Shown here: positions 8,132 to 17,327 of the stretch, piece after piece
Position numbering within the stretch: the stretch's first letter is position 1
How the letters are laid out: every line of letters begins with the position of its first letter
NCBI RefSeq assembly: GCF_019745455.1
Contig: NZ_JAIETD010000018.1
Location: 16,541 to 80,540 of the forward strand
DNA length: 64,000 nt
Direction: 5' to 3'
DNA from: Methylobacterium sp.
Lineage (GTDB): Bacteria > Pseudomonadota > Alphaproteobacteria > Rhizobiales > Beijerinckiaceae
Position numbers and translations under genes: made by a program
Notes under the pieces: model-generated
Seen by the model: only the letters and a program-made list of their open reading frames with translations
What the model was told of the DNA's origin: nothing
Database searches by the model: none

Positions 8132-8483
8132 GGTCTAGGATCCCGTTTCGTTTCGCGGTTCGACCGACCTGGCGGGACGCTTCCACCGCCACTGCGACAA
8201 AAGCCTCACGCACGCCTGACCCGATCGATCGGCGCTGTCATTGAAGGCGCGAGGCTATAGGGGCTGGAGGGGGTCTCCGTCAAGGTCGAGCGACCACAAA
8301 CCATCCGTCTCAAGCTTTGCCAGACTAAGCCTTAGCGGCTTTGCCAGACTTGGCCTCGGCCAACGGTGTGTTAACCATCTTGAGGCGACGATGGCGAGGT
8401 CGGCCACTTCGGCCAGCTAGCGACGCGCATTCCACCATGCGATCTCGCGAAAAACCGAGTCCGAAAGCCGAGTCCCGAAAGCC
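8132..8483. other. 352-bp divergent intergenic region (rpmB / DUF3108 gene)
   Basis: No convincing gene here. It must hold the leftward rpmB promoter and the rightward promoter of the DUF3108 gene. The only structure I see is a 13-bp direct repeat, GCTTTGCCAGACT, at 8314-8326 and 8338-8350, 24 bp apart, on the side nearer the DUF3108 gene. Confidence 0.5.
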
Positions 8484-9347
8484 ATGTGCGCCATGCGCCT
8501 TCTTCTCTCAACCCTCGTCGCGACTGCCGTCGCCGCCGTGCCTGCTATCGCCCGGCCGAAGGCGAGCCCTGCGCTCGTCACGGTCGATTACGGCGTCAAC
8601 CTCGCCGGCATCCCGATCGGGACCGCGCAGGTCTCCGGCTCGTTCGAGGGCAGCCGCTACAAGATGGACGTGTCGGCCCGCCTCACAGGGCTCGTCGGCG
8701 CTGTCACCGGCGGCATGGGGTCAGCCCGCGCCAGCGGATCGATGACCAGCGCACCGCAGCCCTCGACCTTCGCCATCGCGACAAAGACCTCCAACGCCGG
8801 AATCGCCGTGCGGATGGCGTTGTCCAGCGGCAACGTCACCCAGGCCGAGATCACGCCGCCGCTGGTCGACCTCGGCGATCGCGTGCCGATCACCGCGGCC
8901 AACCGGCGCGGCGTCGTCGATCCGGCCAGTGCCCTGATGATGCCGGCGATCGGCAAGGGTTCGCTCACCGACGCAGAGAACTGCAACCGCACCCTGCCCG
9001 TCTTCGACGGCGCCACGCGGTTCAACGTGGTGCTGAGCTACGGCGAGACCCGCAATGTCGAGAAGCCGGGCTATTCCGGCCCCGTTCTCGTCTGCAACGC
9101 CCGCTACCAGCCGATCGCCGGTCATCGGCCGGACCGGCCCGGCGTGAAGTTCATGGAGGACAATCGCGACATGTCGGTGTGGCTGGCGCCCGTAGAAGGC
9201 ACCCGCGTGCTTCTGCCCGTCCGGATCTCGGTGCGCACCACGATCGGCACGAACATCATCGAGGCCACCCGCTGGCAGCGCAGCGGCGGAACCACGACGG
9301 CTGCGGCACCCGCTCCGGGCGCGGTGGCGAGCCTCGACGGTCGATAG
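8484..9347 (+). CDS. Exported DUF3108 domain protein
   Basis: 287 residues. The N-terminal signal peptide (RLLLSTLVATAVAAVPAIA) directs it to the periplasm. The mature part begins with VTVDYGVNLAGIPIGTA, typical of DUF3108 proteins, a beta-rich family of unknown function. Two Cys (NCNRTL and LVCNARY) could form a disulfide. The start is ATG 8484 or the in-frame ATG 8493. The next gene begins 10 bases after its stop, so the two are probably co-transcribed. The tail beyond about residue 265 is Ala/Thr/Pro-rich. Confidence 0.85.
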   Translation: MCAMRLLLSTLVATAVAAVPAIARPKASPALVTVDYGVNLAGIPIGTAQVSGSFEGSRYKMDVSARLTGLVGAVTGGMGSARASGSMTSAPQPSTFAIATKTSNAGIAVRMALSSGNVTQAEITPPLVDLGDRVPITAANRRGVVDPASALMMPAIGKGSLTDAENCNRTLPVFDGATRFNVVLSYGETRNVEKPGYSGPVLVCNARYQPIAGHRPDRPGVKFMEDNRDMSVWLAPVEGTRVLLPVRISVRTTIGTNIIEATRWQRSGGTTTAAAPAPGAVASLDGR

Positions 9348-9357
9348 AGGACCGGCG

Positions 9358-9684
9358 ATGCGCTGGCTTCCGGTGATCGCATTTCTCGCCACCGGTCCGG
9401 CCTGCGCCGAAAGCCTCGTTTCTTCTCCGTCCTGCGGAGGCGACGCCTATTCCTCCGCGCAGGTCACCGAGAATCGCCCGTCCCGGCGCGGGCCGATCAC
9501 CAGCGTTCCGGATACCCTGTGCGCCGACCTCGAACCGCGGCGCGGCTCGACCCGCATCGAGATTTACGGCGTCCCGGGAATCGCCGCGGACGATCCGGCC
9601 CTTGGCGGAAGGGGGCGTGCCGCCCCATATGGTGAGGACAGCCGAGGGTCGCGGCCTTATCCCCGACGCGACCGGGGCGACTGA
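9358..9684 (+). CDS. Small exported hypothetical protein
   Basis: 108 residues beginning with a short signal peptide (MRWLPVIAFLATGPACAE). The mature part is polar, Arg/Pro/Ser-rich, with two Cys (PSCGGD and TLCADL). I recognise no family. It follows the DUF3108 gene by 10 bases, so it may be a periplasmic partner or just a passenger on that transcript. The last 40 residues are low complexity. Confidence 0.55.
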   Translation: MRWLPVIAFLATGPACAESLVSSPSCGGDAYSSAQVTENRPSRRGPITSVPDTLCADLEPRRGSTRIEIYGVPGIAADDPALGGRGRAAPYGEDSRGSRPYPRRDRGD

Positions 9685-9755
9685 TCCGCTCAATCCTCGC
9701 GCGTCTTCCATACCGCGCCGACGGCCTCTTTGCCCGAAGGGACCGCTCCTTCACG

Positions 9756-12700
9756 ATGACCCGCCGTTCCCTCCCCCCGCAGGCCCGCTCTCGCGGCGTC
9801 ACGGCGGTGCTCGGCCCGACCAATACCGGCAAGACGCATCTCGCCATCGAGCGGATGCTGGCCCATCCCACCGGTATGATCGGCCTGCCGCTGCGTCTGC
9901 TCGCGCGAGAGGTCTATCTGCGCGTCGTCGCCAAGGTGGGGCCCGAGAAGGTCGCCCTCGTCACCGGCGAGGAGAAGATCAAGCCGGACCGGCCTCGCTA
10001 CTGGATCTGCACGATCGAGGCGATGCCGCGCGACCTCGACCTCGCCTATGTCGCCATCGACGAGATCCAGCTCGCCGCCGACATGGATCGCGGTCACGTC
10101 TTCACCGACCGCCTGCTCCACCAGCGCGGACGCGAAGAGACTCTGCTGATCGGCTCCTCGACCATGCTGCCGCTGGTGCAGTCGCTGATCCCGGGCGTCG
10201 CGATCACCACGCGCCCTCGCCTTTCCAAGCTGACCTTCGCCGGCGACAAGAAGATCGGCCGCCTGCCCAGGCGCACGGCCATCGTCGCGTTCTCGGCCGA
10301 GGAGGTCTACGCCATCGCCGAGCTGATCCGGCGCCAGCGCGGCGGCGCGGCGGTGGTTCTCGGTGCTCTCTCGCCGCGCACGCGCAACTCCCAGGTCGAG
10401 CTCTACCAATCCGGCGACGTCGATTATCTCGTCGCTACCGACGCTGTCGGGATGGGACTCAACCTCGACGTCGACCACGTCGCCTTCGCGGCGAACTGGA
10501 AATACGACGGGACCCGCTTTCGCAAGCTCACCCCTCCCGAGATGGGGCAGATCGCCGGACGTGCCGGCCGCCACCTTTCTGACGGCACCTTCGGCTCGAC
10601 GGGTCGTTGCCCCGCCTTCGAGCCCGAGATGGTCGAGGCGTTGGAGAGCCACAGTTTCGAGCCGTTGCGCGTCCTGCAATGGCGCAACCCCGACCTCGAA
10701 TTCGGTTCGCTCAAGGCCCTCCAGGAAAGTCTCGACGAGCATCCGCGCGAGAAGGGCTTGACCCGTGCCCCCATGGGCGAGGACCAGTCTGCCCTGGAGA
10801 TCCTCATGCGCGAGGAGGACATCCGCGATCTCGCGCAGGGGCGGGCCGCGGTGCAGCGCCTATGGGACACCTGCGGCGTGCCGGATTACCGCAAGGTCCA
10901 CCCCCAAACCCACGCCGACCTCGTCGCCCAACTCTACCGCTTCCTGATGAGGGGGATGGCCGGACGCATCCCCGACGACTGGTTCGCCAAGCACGTGGCG
11001 ATGATCGACCGCGTCGACGGCGACATCGACGCGCTCTCTCAGAGGATCGCGCAAGGGAGGACCTGGACCTTCGTGGCGAATAGGCCTGACTGGCTTCGCG
11101 ATCCCCTGCATTGGCAGGGCGAGACGCGTCGGGTAGAGGACAGGCTGTCCGACGCCCTGCACGAACGCCTCGCGAGCCGTTTCGTCGACAGGCGCACCAG
11201 CGTCCTGATGCGGCGCCTCAGAGAGAATACGATGTTGGAAGCTGAGATCACCGCCGGCGGCGACGTCACCGTCGAGGGGCAGCATGTCGGCCACCTCCAC
11301 GGCTTCCGGTTCGTTCCGGACCCTGGTGCCGAGGGCCATGAGGCCAAGACCCTGCGCAGCGCCGCCGAGAAAGCGCTCGGGGGCGAGATCGAGGCACGGG
11401 CCGAGCGGTTCGCTACGGCGGCGGATTCGGCGATCGTGCTTTCGCATGACGGCATCATCCGCTGGACCGGCGATCCCGTCGCCAAGCTCGCACCCGGCGA
11501 CAAGCTGTTCGAGCCGCATGTCCGCCTGGTCGCCGACGAGCACCTCACCGGTCCTGCCCGCGACAAGGTCGAGGGCCGCCTCACCGCCTGGCTCAAGGCC
11601 TATGTCGTTCGCCTGCTCGGGCCGCTGATGGAGATCGAGACGGCGGCGGATCTCGTCGGCCTGTCGAAGGGCATCGGCTACCAGGTGGTCGAGGCGCTCG
11701 GCGTGCTGGAGCGGTCCAAGGTCATGCACGAGATGCGGAGCCTCGACCAGGAGGGCCGCGGCGCCCTCAGGCGCCATGGGGTACGGTTCGGTGCCTATCA
11801 CATCTTCCTGCCGGCGCTCCTGAAGCCGGCGCCGCGCACTCTGTCGGCACAGCTCTGGGCGCTGAAGAATGGCGGTCTCGACCAGCGCGGACTCGACGAG
11901 ATCGCGCATCTCGCAGGCTCAGGCCGCACGTCGATCAAGGTCGATCAGGAGATCGCGAAGGGCCTGTATCGGGCTGCCGGCTTCCGGGTCTGCGGCGAGC
12001 GCGCCGTGCGCGTCGACATCCTGGAGCGCCTCGCCGACCTGATCCGCCCTGCGATCGCCTACCGTCCGGGCACCACGGCCGGTGATCCGCCACCGGGCAC
12101 GGCCGATGACGACACCTTTGTGCCGACGGTCGGGATGACCTCTCTCGTCGGCTGTTCGGGCGAGGATTTCGCCTCGATCCTGAAATCGCTCGGCTACGCG
12201 CCGGAGAGCCGACCAGGCGCTGCGATCACGGTCCCGCTGATCCCGGCGGCGGCGACAAAGCCGATTGTGCCGGTGGCTGCGGCAAGCTCGGACGAAACAA
12301 GTGTTGTGAGTGAAACCGTTGGCGATGAGAGCGGAACGGAAGCCGTCCTCGACGAGACCGCCGGTCCTTTGGAAGATTCCATCCCCTCGACGAAAGAGGC
12401 TGGCGCAGAGATCGAATCCGGGTCGACGGAGGACTCGGTTCTCCCCGAGGACGTTCAAACCCCTGCGGACGAGCCGGTGGCTGTGGGCCTCGAAATCGAG
12501 GAGCGTGAACCTGAGGCGCATGAAGGCGAAGCCGTCGAGGCCGTGCCTGCAGAGCCGGACATTGCCGAACCGGAGATGGCCCAACCGGTAGCGGACGCCG
12601 CAGCTCTCGCCGAGGCCGTCGAGGAGCCTGTTGCAGCAACCGAGGCCGAGGTTGCGGAAGCCGCGTCCACCGACGCATCCGCAGCCGAGGAGGTCATCAC

Positions 12701-13118
12701 CACCGAAGTCTGGCGGCTTCAGCGTCAGGCGCGCAACGCCAATCCACGCCAGAACCGGCCGCGCAGCGGACGCGACGGAGCTCCAGGTGCTCGCGGAGCC
12801 GGCGGCCGTCAGGACGATCGCGGCCAACAGGATCGGCGGCCCGCGGCTGCAAGTGCCGGCGATGGCCGCCGCAATCGGACGGCCGAGGGAGCCTCGCGGC
12901 CTCAGGGCTCCGAAGCCCGGCCGGAAGGCGGACGTCCGCCCCGCCGCGAGCGGTTCGAGCCCGGCCGCAACCGTCCGGAACGTCGTGACGAGGCGCGAGG
13001 TGCTACCCGCGAGGATCAACGTCCGCCGCGCCGGGAGCGCGCGCCCGATCCGGATTCGCCTTTCGCCAAGCTCGCCGCGCTGAAGGCCCAACTCGAGGCC
13101 GACGGCGGGAAGCGCTGA
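9756..13118 (+). CDS. Suv3-like ATP-dependent RNA helicase with long disordered tail
   Basis: 1120 residues. The superfamily 2 helicase core has Walker A GPTNTGKT (residues 20-27), a DEIQ Walker B (102-105), SAT-like GSSTM and motif VI QIAGRAGR. The DEIQ box and overall order match the Suv3/mitochondrial degradosome helicases found in alphaproteobacteria, which unwind RNA for 3'-5' decay. From about residue 830 the protein turns acidic and Ala/Glu-rich. The last roughly 110 residues are Arg/Gly-rich (RPPRRERFEPGRN), a likely RNA-binding tail. It is followed 24 bases later by the S4-domain gene, which suggests a joint RNA-metabolism transcript. Suv3 itself is shorter; the tail accounts for the difference. 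Confidence 0.88.
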   Translation: MTRRSLPPQARSRGVTAVLGPTNTGKTHLAIERMLAHPTGMIGLPLRLLAREVYLRVVAKVGPEKVALVTGEEKIKPDRPRYWICTIEAMPRDLDLAYVAIDEIQLAADMDRGHVFTDRLLHQRGREETLLIGSSTMLPLVQSLIPGVAITTRPRLSKLTFAGDKKIGRLPRRTAIVAFSAEEVYAIAELIRRQRGGAAVVLGALSPRTRNSQVELYQSGDVDYLVATDAVGMGLNLDVDHVAFAANWKYDGTRFRKLTPPEMGQIAGRAGRHLSDGTFGSTGRCPAFEPEMVEALESHSFEPLRVLQWRNPDLEFGSLKALQESLDEHPREKGLTRAPMGEDQSALEILMREEDIRDLAQGRAAVQRLWDTCGVPDYRKVHPQTHADLVAQLYRFLMRGMAGRIPDDWFAKHVAMIDRVDGDIDALSQRIAQGRTWTFVANRPDWLRDPLHWQGETRRVEDRLSDALHERLASRFVDRRTSVLMRRLRENTMLEAEITAGGDVTVEGQHVGHLHGFRFVPDPGAEGHEAKTLRSAAEKALGGEIEARAERFATAADSAIVLSHDGIIRWTGDPVAKLAPGDKLFEPHVRLVADEHLTGPARDKVEGRLTAWLKAYVVRLLGPLMEIETAADLVGLSKGIGYQVVEALGVLERSKVMHEMRSLDQEGRGALRRHGVRFGAYHIFLPALLKPAPRTLSAQLWALKNGGLDQRGLDEIAHLAGSGRTSIKVDQEIAKGLYRAAGFRVCGERAVRVDILERLADLIRPAIAYRPGTTAGDPPPGTADDDTFVPTVGMTSLVGCSGEDFASILKSLGYAPESRPGAAITVPLIPAAATKPIVPVAAASSDETSVVSETVGDESGTEAVLDETAGPLEDSIPSTKEAGAEIESGSTEDSVLPEDVQTPADEPVAVGLEIEEREPEAHEGEAVEAVPAEPDIAEPEMAQPVADAAALAEAVEEPVAATEAEVAEAASTDASAAEEVITTEVWRLQRQARNANPRQNRPRSGRDGAPGARGAGGRQDDRGQQDRRPAAASAGDGRRNRTAEGASRPQGSEARPEGGRPPRRERFEPGRNRPERRDEARGATREDQRPPRRERAPDPDSPFAKLAALKAQLEADGGKR

Positions 13119-13142
13119 GGCAGATCATTACGACGGACCTCG

Positions 13143-13421
13143 ATGAAGGATGACCGGCAGCGTATCGACAAGTGGCTCTGGTTCGCGCGGTTCGCCAAAT
13201 CGCGCTCCCTTGCCGCGCGCCTCGTCACCGATGGCTTCGTCCGGCTCAATGGCGTTCGGATCGAGAGCGCGGCGAAGGCCATCGCCTGCGGCGACGTGCT
13301 GACGGTGGCGGCGCTACACGGCACCGCAACCGTGCGAGTGCTTGACCTTGGCGAAAGGCGCGGACCGGCTGCCGAAGCGCGGCTGCTCTACGAGGACCTG
13401 TCGCCTTCTTCCCCCGACTGA
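13143..13421 (+). CDS. S4-domain RNA-binding protein (Hsp15-like)
   Basis: 92 residues. The sequence [31 protein letters not shown] is an S4 fold, as in Hsp15 (HslR), which binds stalled 50S subunits carrying nascent chains. The basic helix and the VRLNG turn are intact. It lies 24 bases behind the Suv3-like helicase gene and is probably co-transcribed. The short acidic end ([11 protein letters not shown]) is normal. Confidence 0.9.
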   Translation: MKDDRQRIDKWLWFARFAKSRSLAARLVTDGFVRLNGVRIESAAKAIACGDVLTVAALHGTATVRVLDLGERRGPAAEARLLYEDLSPSSPD

Positions 13422-13636
13422 GGGGTAGGTGGCGGCTAGCACCTCGGTGCTTGTCACGACGATTTGCAGGGTCTAGAGCCCTGCCGTCTATGGGCGTGGG
13501 TCGAGTAAGGCCTTCACCTTGGACTTTAACCGCCAGGAAAGATGACTGGCGCACCATCCCGCCCGGGCTGCTGTGCACAACCCTATCACGCGCGATATGC
13601 CGGCTCCGGACCACCGGATCGAGGACTGAAGGCTCA

Positions 13637-13975
13637 ATGACCTACGTCGTCACCGAGAACTGCATCAAGTGCAAGTACATGGACTGCGTCGAGGTGTGTC
13701 CGGTCGACTGCTTCTATGAAGGCGAGAACATGCTCGTCATTCATCCTGACGAGTGCATCGATTGCGGCGTCTGCGAGCCGGAATGCCCTGCCGAGGCGAT
13801 CAAGCCCGACACCGAGCCGAGCCTCGAGAACTGGCTCAAGGTGAATGCGGATTACGCCAAGAGCTGGCCGAACATCACGCAGAAGAAAGACGCTCCCGCC
13901 GACGCGAAGGAATGGGACGGCGTCTCCGGTAAGTTTGAGGCGCATTTCTCCGCCAATCCCGGTACCGGTGATTAA
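13637..13975 (+). CDS. fdxA: Seven-iron-type ferredoxin FdxA
   Basis: 112 residues. The cluster-binding Cys are [17 protein letters not shown] near the N-terminus and [12 protein letters not shown] in the second half. The missing Cys spacing in the first motif (C-x2-C-x4-C-x3-CP) is the pattern of 3Fe-4S plus 4Fe-4S ferredoxins. It is a soluble electron carrier. The start chosen is ATG 13637 (MTYVVTENC), the conserved family N-terminus; the frame is open upstream to 13451 but that part is not protein-like. The C-terminal extension of about 55 residues is usual for alphaproteobacterial FdxA. Confidence 0.95.
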   Translation: MTYVVTENCIKCKYMDCVEVCPVDCFYEGENMLVIHPDECIDCGVCEPECPAEAIKPDTEPSLENWLKVNADYAKSWPNITQKKDAPADAKEWDGVSGKFEAHFSANPGTGD

Positions 13976-14164
13976 GCCGGGACCGGCCGGGTCAGCGCCT
14001 CATAGCGGCATCCGGCGTTTCTCGAAAATCGTGCAGAAGCTTGGCTTAGCCGGGGAAGAGATTGCGGGTTTACGGCCGCAATCCTTTGATTCATGTGCCT
14101 GTTTGTGGTACACAGAGCGCCTGCCGTCGTTCTAGCCTGACGTGCCCTTCCTATCCCTGCTGGT

Positions 14165-14402
14165 GGTTCCCAGTTTTGTTTGGGAAAGAGTTCGGCATGT
14201 AACCGATCGTTGAAGGCGTATCCTGCCCTTCGCGGTTGCGTAGTCACGGTCATAGGGCAACGGCAAGCCTGGGAACCGATGGTTTTGGCGTGATGATCAC
14301 GTTGCGAGCCGGCGGACAGGGGCTGAAGCCGGGTAACCCACCCCGGGCGACATGGTTGAGCACGGGTTTGAACCCGCGCGATGTTCTGGAGGCGCTTCTC
14401 GC
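14165..14402 (+). promoter_or_regulatory. Structured 5' leader of carD with alternative helices
   Basis: In the 427-bp gap between fdxA and carD I see no gene but clear RNA-like structure. GGTTCCCAG (14165-14173) is perfectly complementary to CTGGGAACC (14269-14277). The same 5' arm, TTCCCA (14167-14172), can instead pair with TGGGAA at 14181-14186. Inside the long loop TGCCCT (14224-14229) pairs with AGGGCA (14254-14259). A further hairpin, CGGGT-TTGA-ACCCG (14363-14376), ends 12 bases before the carD ribosome binding site. Mutually exclusive pairings suggest a switching leader or an independent structured small RNA. No known riboswitch class is recognised, and the transcription start is unknown. 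Confidence 0.4.
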
Positions 14403-14981
14403 ATGACCACAGCTAAGAAGACGACGGCTGGCCGCCAAGGTTTCAAGACCGGGGAAGCGATTGTTTATCCCGCCCATGGTGTAGGTCGCATCACGGCGAT
14501 CGAGGAGCAGGAAATCGCTGGCTACAAGCTCGAGCTGTTCGTCGTGTCGTTCGAGAAGGACAAGATGGTTCTGCGAGTGCCGACCGCCAAGGCCAACAGC
14601 GTCGGCATGCGCAAGCTCGCCGAGCCGGAACTGGTGAAGAAGGCTCTCGACGTGCTGACCGGCCGCGCGCGCATCAAGCGCACGATGTGGTCGCGCCGCG
14701 CTCAGGAGTACGAGGCCAAGATCAATTCTGGTGACCTCCTCTCGGTGACGGAAGTCGTGCGTGACCTGTTCCGCTCTGAGGCTCAGCCCGAGCAGTCCTA
14801 CAGCGAGCGCCAGCTCTACGAAGCTGCCCTCGATCGGATCGTGCGAGAGATCTCGGCCGTGAATCGCGTGACCGAGACCGAAGCTCTCAAGCTCATCGAG
14901 CAGAGCCTCGCGAAGTCGCCGCGCCGCGCCAAGGGTGACGTCGAACCCGAGGGCGACGATCTGCAGGAAGAAGCCGCCTGA
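14403..14981 (+). CDS. carD: CarD-family transcriptional regulator
   Basis: 192 residues. The N-terminal RNA-polymerase-interacting Tudor-like domain reads GEAIVYPAHGVGRITAIEEQEIAGYKL and is followed by a helical DNA-binding domain with the conserved W (RTMWSRRAQEYEAKI). CarD binds the RNAP beta subunit and stabilises open promoter complexes, notably at rRNA promoters. The start is ATG 14403 with GGAGG at 14388-14392; an in-frame ATG at 14352 lies inside the structured leader and is less likely. It is a single gene followed by a strong terminator. Confidence 0.95.
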   Translation: MTTAKKTTAGRQGFKTGEAIVYPAHGVGRITAIEEQEIAGYKLELFVVSFEKDKMVLRVPTAKANSVGMRKLAEPELVKKALDVLTGRARIKRTMWSRRAQEYEAKINSGDLLSVTEVVRDLFRSEAQPEQSYSERQLYEAALDRIVREISAVNRVTETEALKLIEQSLAKSPRRAKGDVEPEGDDLQEEAA

Positions 14982-15013
14982 GGCACGTCCTCTCGCTTAT
15001 GATGAGATCACAG

Positions 15014-15042
15014 GGCCCGGTGCGTCAGCGCCGGGCCTTTTT
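15014..15042 (+). terminator. Rho-independent terminator of carD
   Basis: GGCCCGG (15014-15020) and CCGGGCC (15031-15037) form a perfect 7-bp GC stem with a 10-base loop, followed by TTTTT. It lies 33 bases after the carD stop. Confidence 0.9.
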
Positions 15043-15197
15043 CGTGCTGCCGCGGCATCCTGACCCGCCTCTCGTCGAAGCGGAACCATGTTTCACTGCT
15101 CCCGTTGTCGGTTGCCTGACAAAGGTTTTGCAGCCGCTCCGTTGGCGCGCTTGGCCCTTGCAGTGGAAGCGCTCGGTTCACAGAGGCGGAGGCAGGG

Positions 15198-16070
15198 ATG
15201 GCGGATATCGCGGGTATTCGGCGCCAGTTCATTCGCACGGCGATGGAAGCCCCCTTCCTTGCCCGTGACGAGGAGCGAGGGCTCGCAGTGGCGTGGAAGG
15301 ACAGCCGCAACGAGCAGGCGCTTCATCGGCTTATCTCGGCCCACATGCGCCTCGTCATCGCCATCGCCGGCCGGTTCCGCCATTACGGATTGCCCATGGC
15401 CGACCTCGTTCAGGAAGGTCATGTGGGGTTGATGGAAGCGGCGGCTCGGTTCGAGCCGGAGCGCGAGGTGCGCTTCTCCACCTACGCGACATGGTGGATC
15501 CGCGCCTCGATCCAGGACTACATCCTGCGCAATTGGTCCATCGTGCGTGGCGGAACGAGTTCGGCGCAAAAGGCGCTGTTCTTCAATCTGCGCCGCCTAC
15601 GCGCCCGGCTGATGCAATCGACCGAAGAGCATGTGGGCGACGAGATCCATCGCCGCATCGCGACCGCAATCGGGGTGTCGCGCGAGGATGTGGCGCTCAT
15701 GGATGCGCGGCTGTCCGGCCCGGACATGTCGCTCAACGCTCCGGTCGGTGACGAGAGCGAGGCTTCCTCGGAACGGATGGATTTCCTCGTCGACGGCGCC
15801 GAACTGCCTGACGAGACTGTCTCGGCCTCGGTGGATGGAGAGCGGCGCCTGACCTGGCTGAACGAGGCGCTCGCAGTGCTCTCCGAGCGGGAGTTGCGGA
15901 TCCTCAAGGAGCGGCGCCTCGCCGAGGATCAGGCGACGCTTGAGGCCCTTGGACAAAGGCTCGGTATTTCCAAGGAGCGCGTACGACAGATCGAGAACCG
16001 GGCACTCGAGAAGCTCCGTCGCGCCCTTGCCGAGCGCTTTCCTCAGACGGGCGGCAACATCTACGCGTGA
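15198..16070 (+). CDS. rpoH: RNA polymerase sigma-32 type factor RpoH
   Basis: 290 residues with sigma regions 2 (HMRLVIAIAGRFRHYGLPMADLVQEGHVGLMEAA and FSTYATWWIRASIQDYIL) and 4 (LGQRLGISKERVRQIE). The RpoH box, Q-K-A-L-F-F-N-L-R, just after region 2 identifies the heat-shock sigma family. Alphaproteobacteria often carry two RpoH paralogues; which one this is cannot be told here. It directs heat, oxidative or general stress genes. It is a single gene after the carD terminator. Confidence 0.93.
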   Translation: MADIAGIRRQFIRTAMEAPFLARDEERGLAVAWKDSRNEQALHRLISAHMRLVIAIAGRFRHYGLPMADLVQEGHVGLMEAAARFEPEREVRFSTYATWWIRASIQDYILRNWSIVRGGTSSAQKALFFNLRRLRARLMQSTEEHVGDEIHRRIATAIGVSREDVALMDARLSGPDMSLNAPVGDESEASSERMDFLVDGAELPDETVSASVDGERRLTWLNEALAVLSERELRILKERRLAEDQATLEALGQRLGISKERVRQIENRALEKLRRALAERFPQTGGNIYA

Positions 16071-16258
16071 CGAGAATAGATCGAGGCCGGCCTGAACGTT
16101 CGACACACTGTGCCACGCCGATACCCATTGGATTCGTGCCGAGGCGATTTTACCACACTTAACATCCCGACAAGCGAGAGCGGACTTTTGGTCTCGCCGT
16201 CAGGTTGAAAACCAATCAAGGTCAACGCCGGAGATTCTGATCACCCGGTATTGCCAAG

Positions 16259-16486
16259 ATGTCCAGGACGATTTGCTTGCTCGCGGCAGGCGTATTCCTA
16301 ATTCTGTTTATTCTTCCAATCATCCGCTCGATGCGTTGCGACTGGGACGTCGTGAGTTTTCTCGGCTTCGGTTATGCCTCGGTCGCTGCAGCGGAAGTGG
16401 CATTTCTGGCCTGGATATTCCTATCCGCGGCCACCGGTACGGTGATTTCACGTGGAAGCTCCCGGAGCGGATCGCGTTCGATGTAG
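16259..16486 (+). CDS. Small two-helix membrane protein (hypothetical)
   Basis: 75 residues. Two hydrophobic segments (ICLLAAGVFLILFILPII and VAAAEVAFLAWIFLSAA) separated by a short polar loop predict a small inner-membrane hairpin protein. The end is Ser/Arg-rich. The ribosome binding site is weak and no family is recognised. It ends 12 bases before the phosphopantetheinyl transferase start, so the two may share a transcript. Confidence 0.45.
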   Translation: MSRTICLLAAGVFLILFILPIIRSMRCDWDVVSFLGFGYASVAAAEVAFLAWIFLSAATGTVISRGSSRSGSRSM

Positions 16487-16498
16487 GTCCGGCCGGCG

Positions 16499-17299
16499 AT
16501 GACGGAAGCTCATAGCGAGGTTTGGTGTGCCGGCCTCGCTACAGACCCAGACTGCAACCATGAAAGAGGTGTCGCGTGCTTCGCCCTCCTCTCTTCCGAT
16601 GAGCGAGAGCGGGCCGACCGCTTTCTCAGGCGCGAGGATCGCGACCGCTTCGTCGTGAGCCATGCTGCCTTTCGTTTCGTCCTTGGCCGCGCACTCGACG
16701 TCGATCCGAAAGCGCTGCGCTTTGAAACCGGAACGACCGGCAAGCCGGAATTGGCCGGACCCGAGCGGGGTCGCCTCCATATCAACCTGTCGCATTCGGG
16801 CGATCAGGCACTCGTCGGCTTCTCAAGGATAGGTAGGATCGGCGTCGACATCGAGATGGTGCGCTCGATCCCGGATGCGCTGCGCATCGCACGGCATCAC
16901 TTCGCGCCGGAAGAGGTCCGAGACCTCGAACGCCACAATGCCGATACGCTCCTTGACGCATTCATGGGACTTTGGACCCGTAAGGAAGCGTTTGCGAAGG
17001 CGTGCGGTCTCGGCCTTTCCCTGCCGCTCGACAGCTTCGTGGTCACCGTCCCCCCGCATCGTGCCGAGGTGCTGAGCATTGGCGGCGACAAGACTGCAGC
17101 GCGCGGCTGGAGTCTTCACGGCCTCACGCCCTTTCCCGGCTATGTCGGTGCTGTCGCCATCGAAGGCTGGAGGGTACCGATGAGCGTCACATCGCTCCTG
17201 CCAGGTTGGCCGGAGGAACTGAACCTTCCGGGCCGGCTTGCACGAACCGAGGACGAGGGCCGAACGATCGCTTGCGGCAGGGGACGCGGGTCGCTATAG
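16499..17299 (+). CDS. 4'-phosphopantetheinyl transferase (Sfp type)
   Basis: 266 residues. The enzyme transfers phosphopantetheine from CoA to a serine of carrier proteins. The Mg-binding GVDIE motif and the WTRKEAFAKACG motif are both present, as is the substrate segment GKPEL...HINLSHSGD. The two-domain length (over 200 residues) fits Sfp/Gsp rather than AcpS, so the target is more likely a secondary-metabolism or lysine-type carrier than the fatty-acid ACP. No carrier or synthase gene is nearby. The C-terminal 35 residues are poorly conserved-looking. Confidence 0.9.
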   Translation: MTEAHSEVWCAGLATDPDCNHERGVACFALLSSDERERADRFLRREDRDRFVVSHAAFRFVLGRALDVDPKALRFETGTTGKPELAGPERGRLHINLSHSGDQALVGFSRIGRIGVDIEMVRSIPDALRIARHHFAPEEVRDLERHNADTLLDAFMGLWTRKEAFAKACGLGLSLPLDSFVVTVPPHRAEVLSIGGDKTAARGWSLHGLTPFPGYVGAVAIEGWRVPMSVTSLLPGWPEELNLPGRLARTEDEGRTIACGRGRGSL

Positions 17300-17327
17300 C
17301 TCCGGCGCCGGCTTTTGCGCCGGCTGT

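Noticed and set aside
7040..8260. Plus-strand open frame of 406 codons across the AEC gene and rpmB
   Set aside because: Runs antisense through two well-supported genes and their spacer, with low-complexity product.
8314..8350. 13-bp direct repeat as a regulator binding site
   Set aside because: Two copies of GCTTTGCCAGACT are real, but there is no palindromy, known motif or placement that supports a specific regulator.
14165..14277. 6S, SRP or tmRNA gene in the carD leader
   Set aside because: I compared the sequence by eye with the E. coli 6S, 4.5S and tmRNA signatures and found no match; kept only as a structured leader.
17302..17324. Rho-independent terminator before tRNA-Pro
   Set aside because: The GC hairpin is clear but no T-run follows it, and it directly abuts the tRNA.
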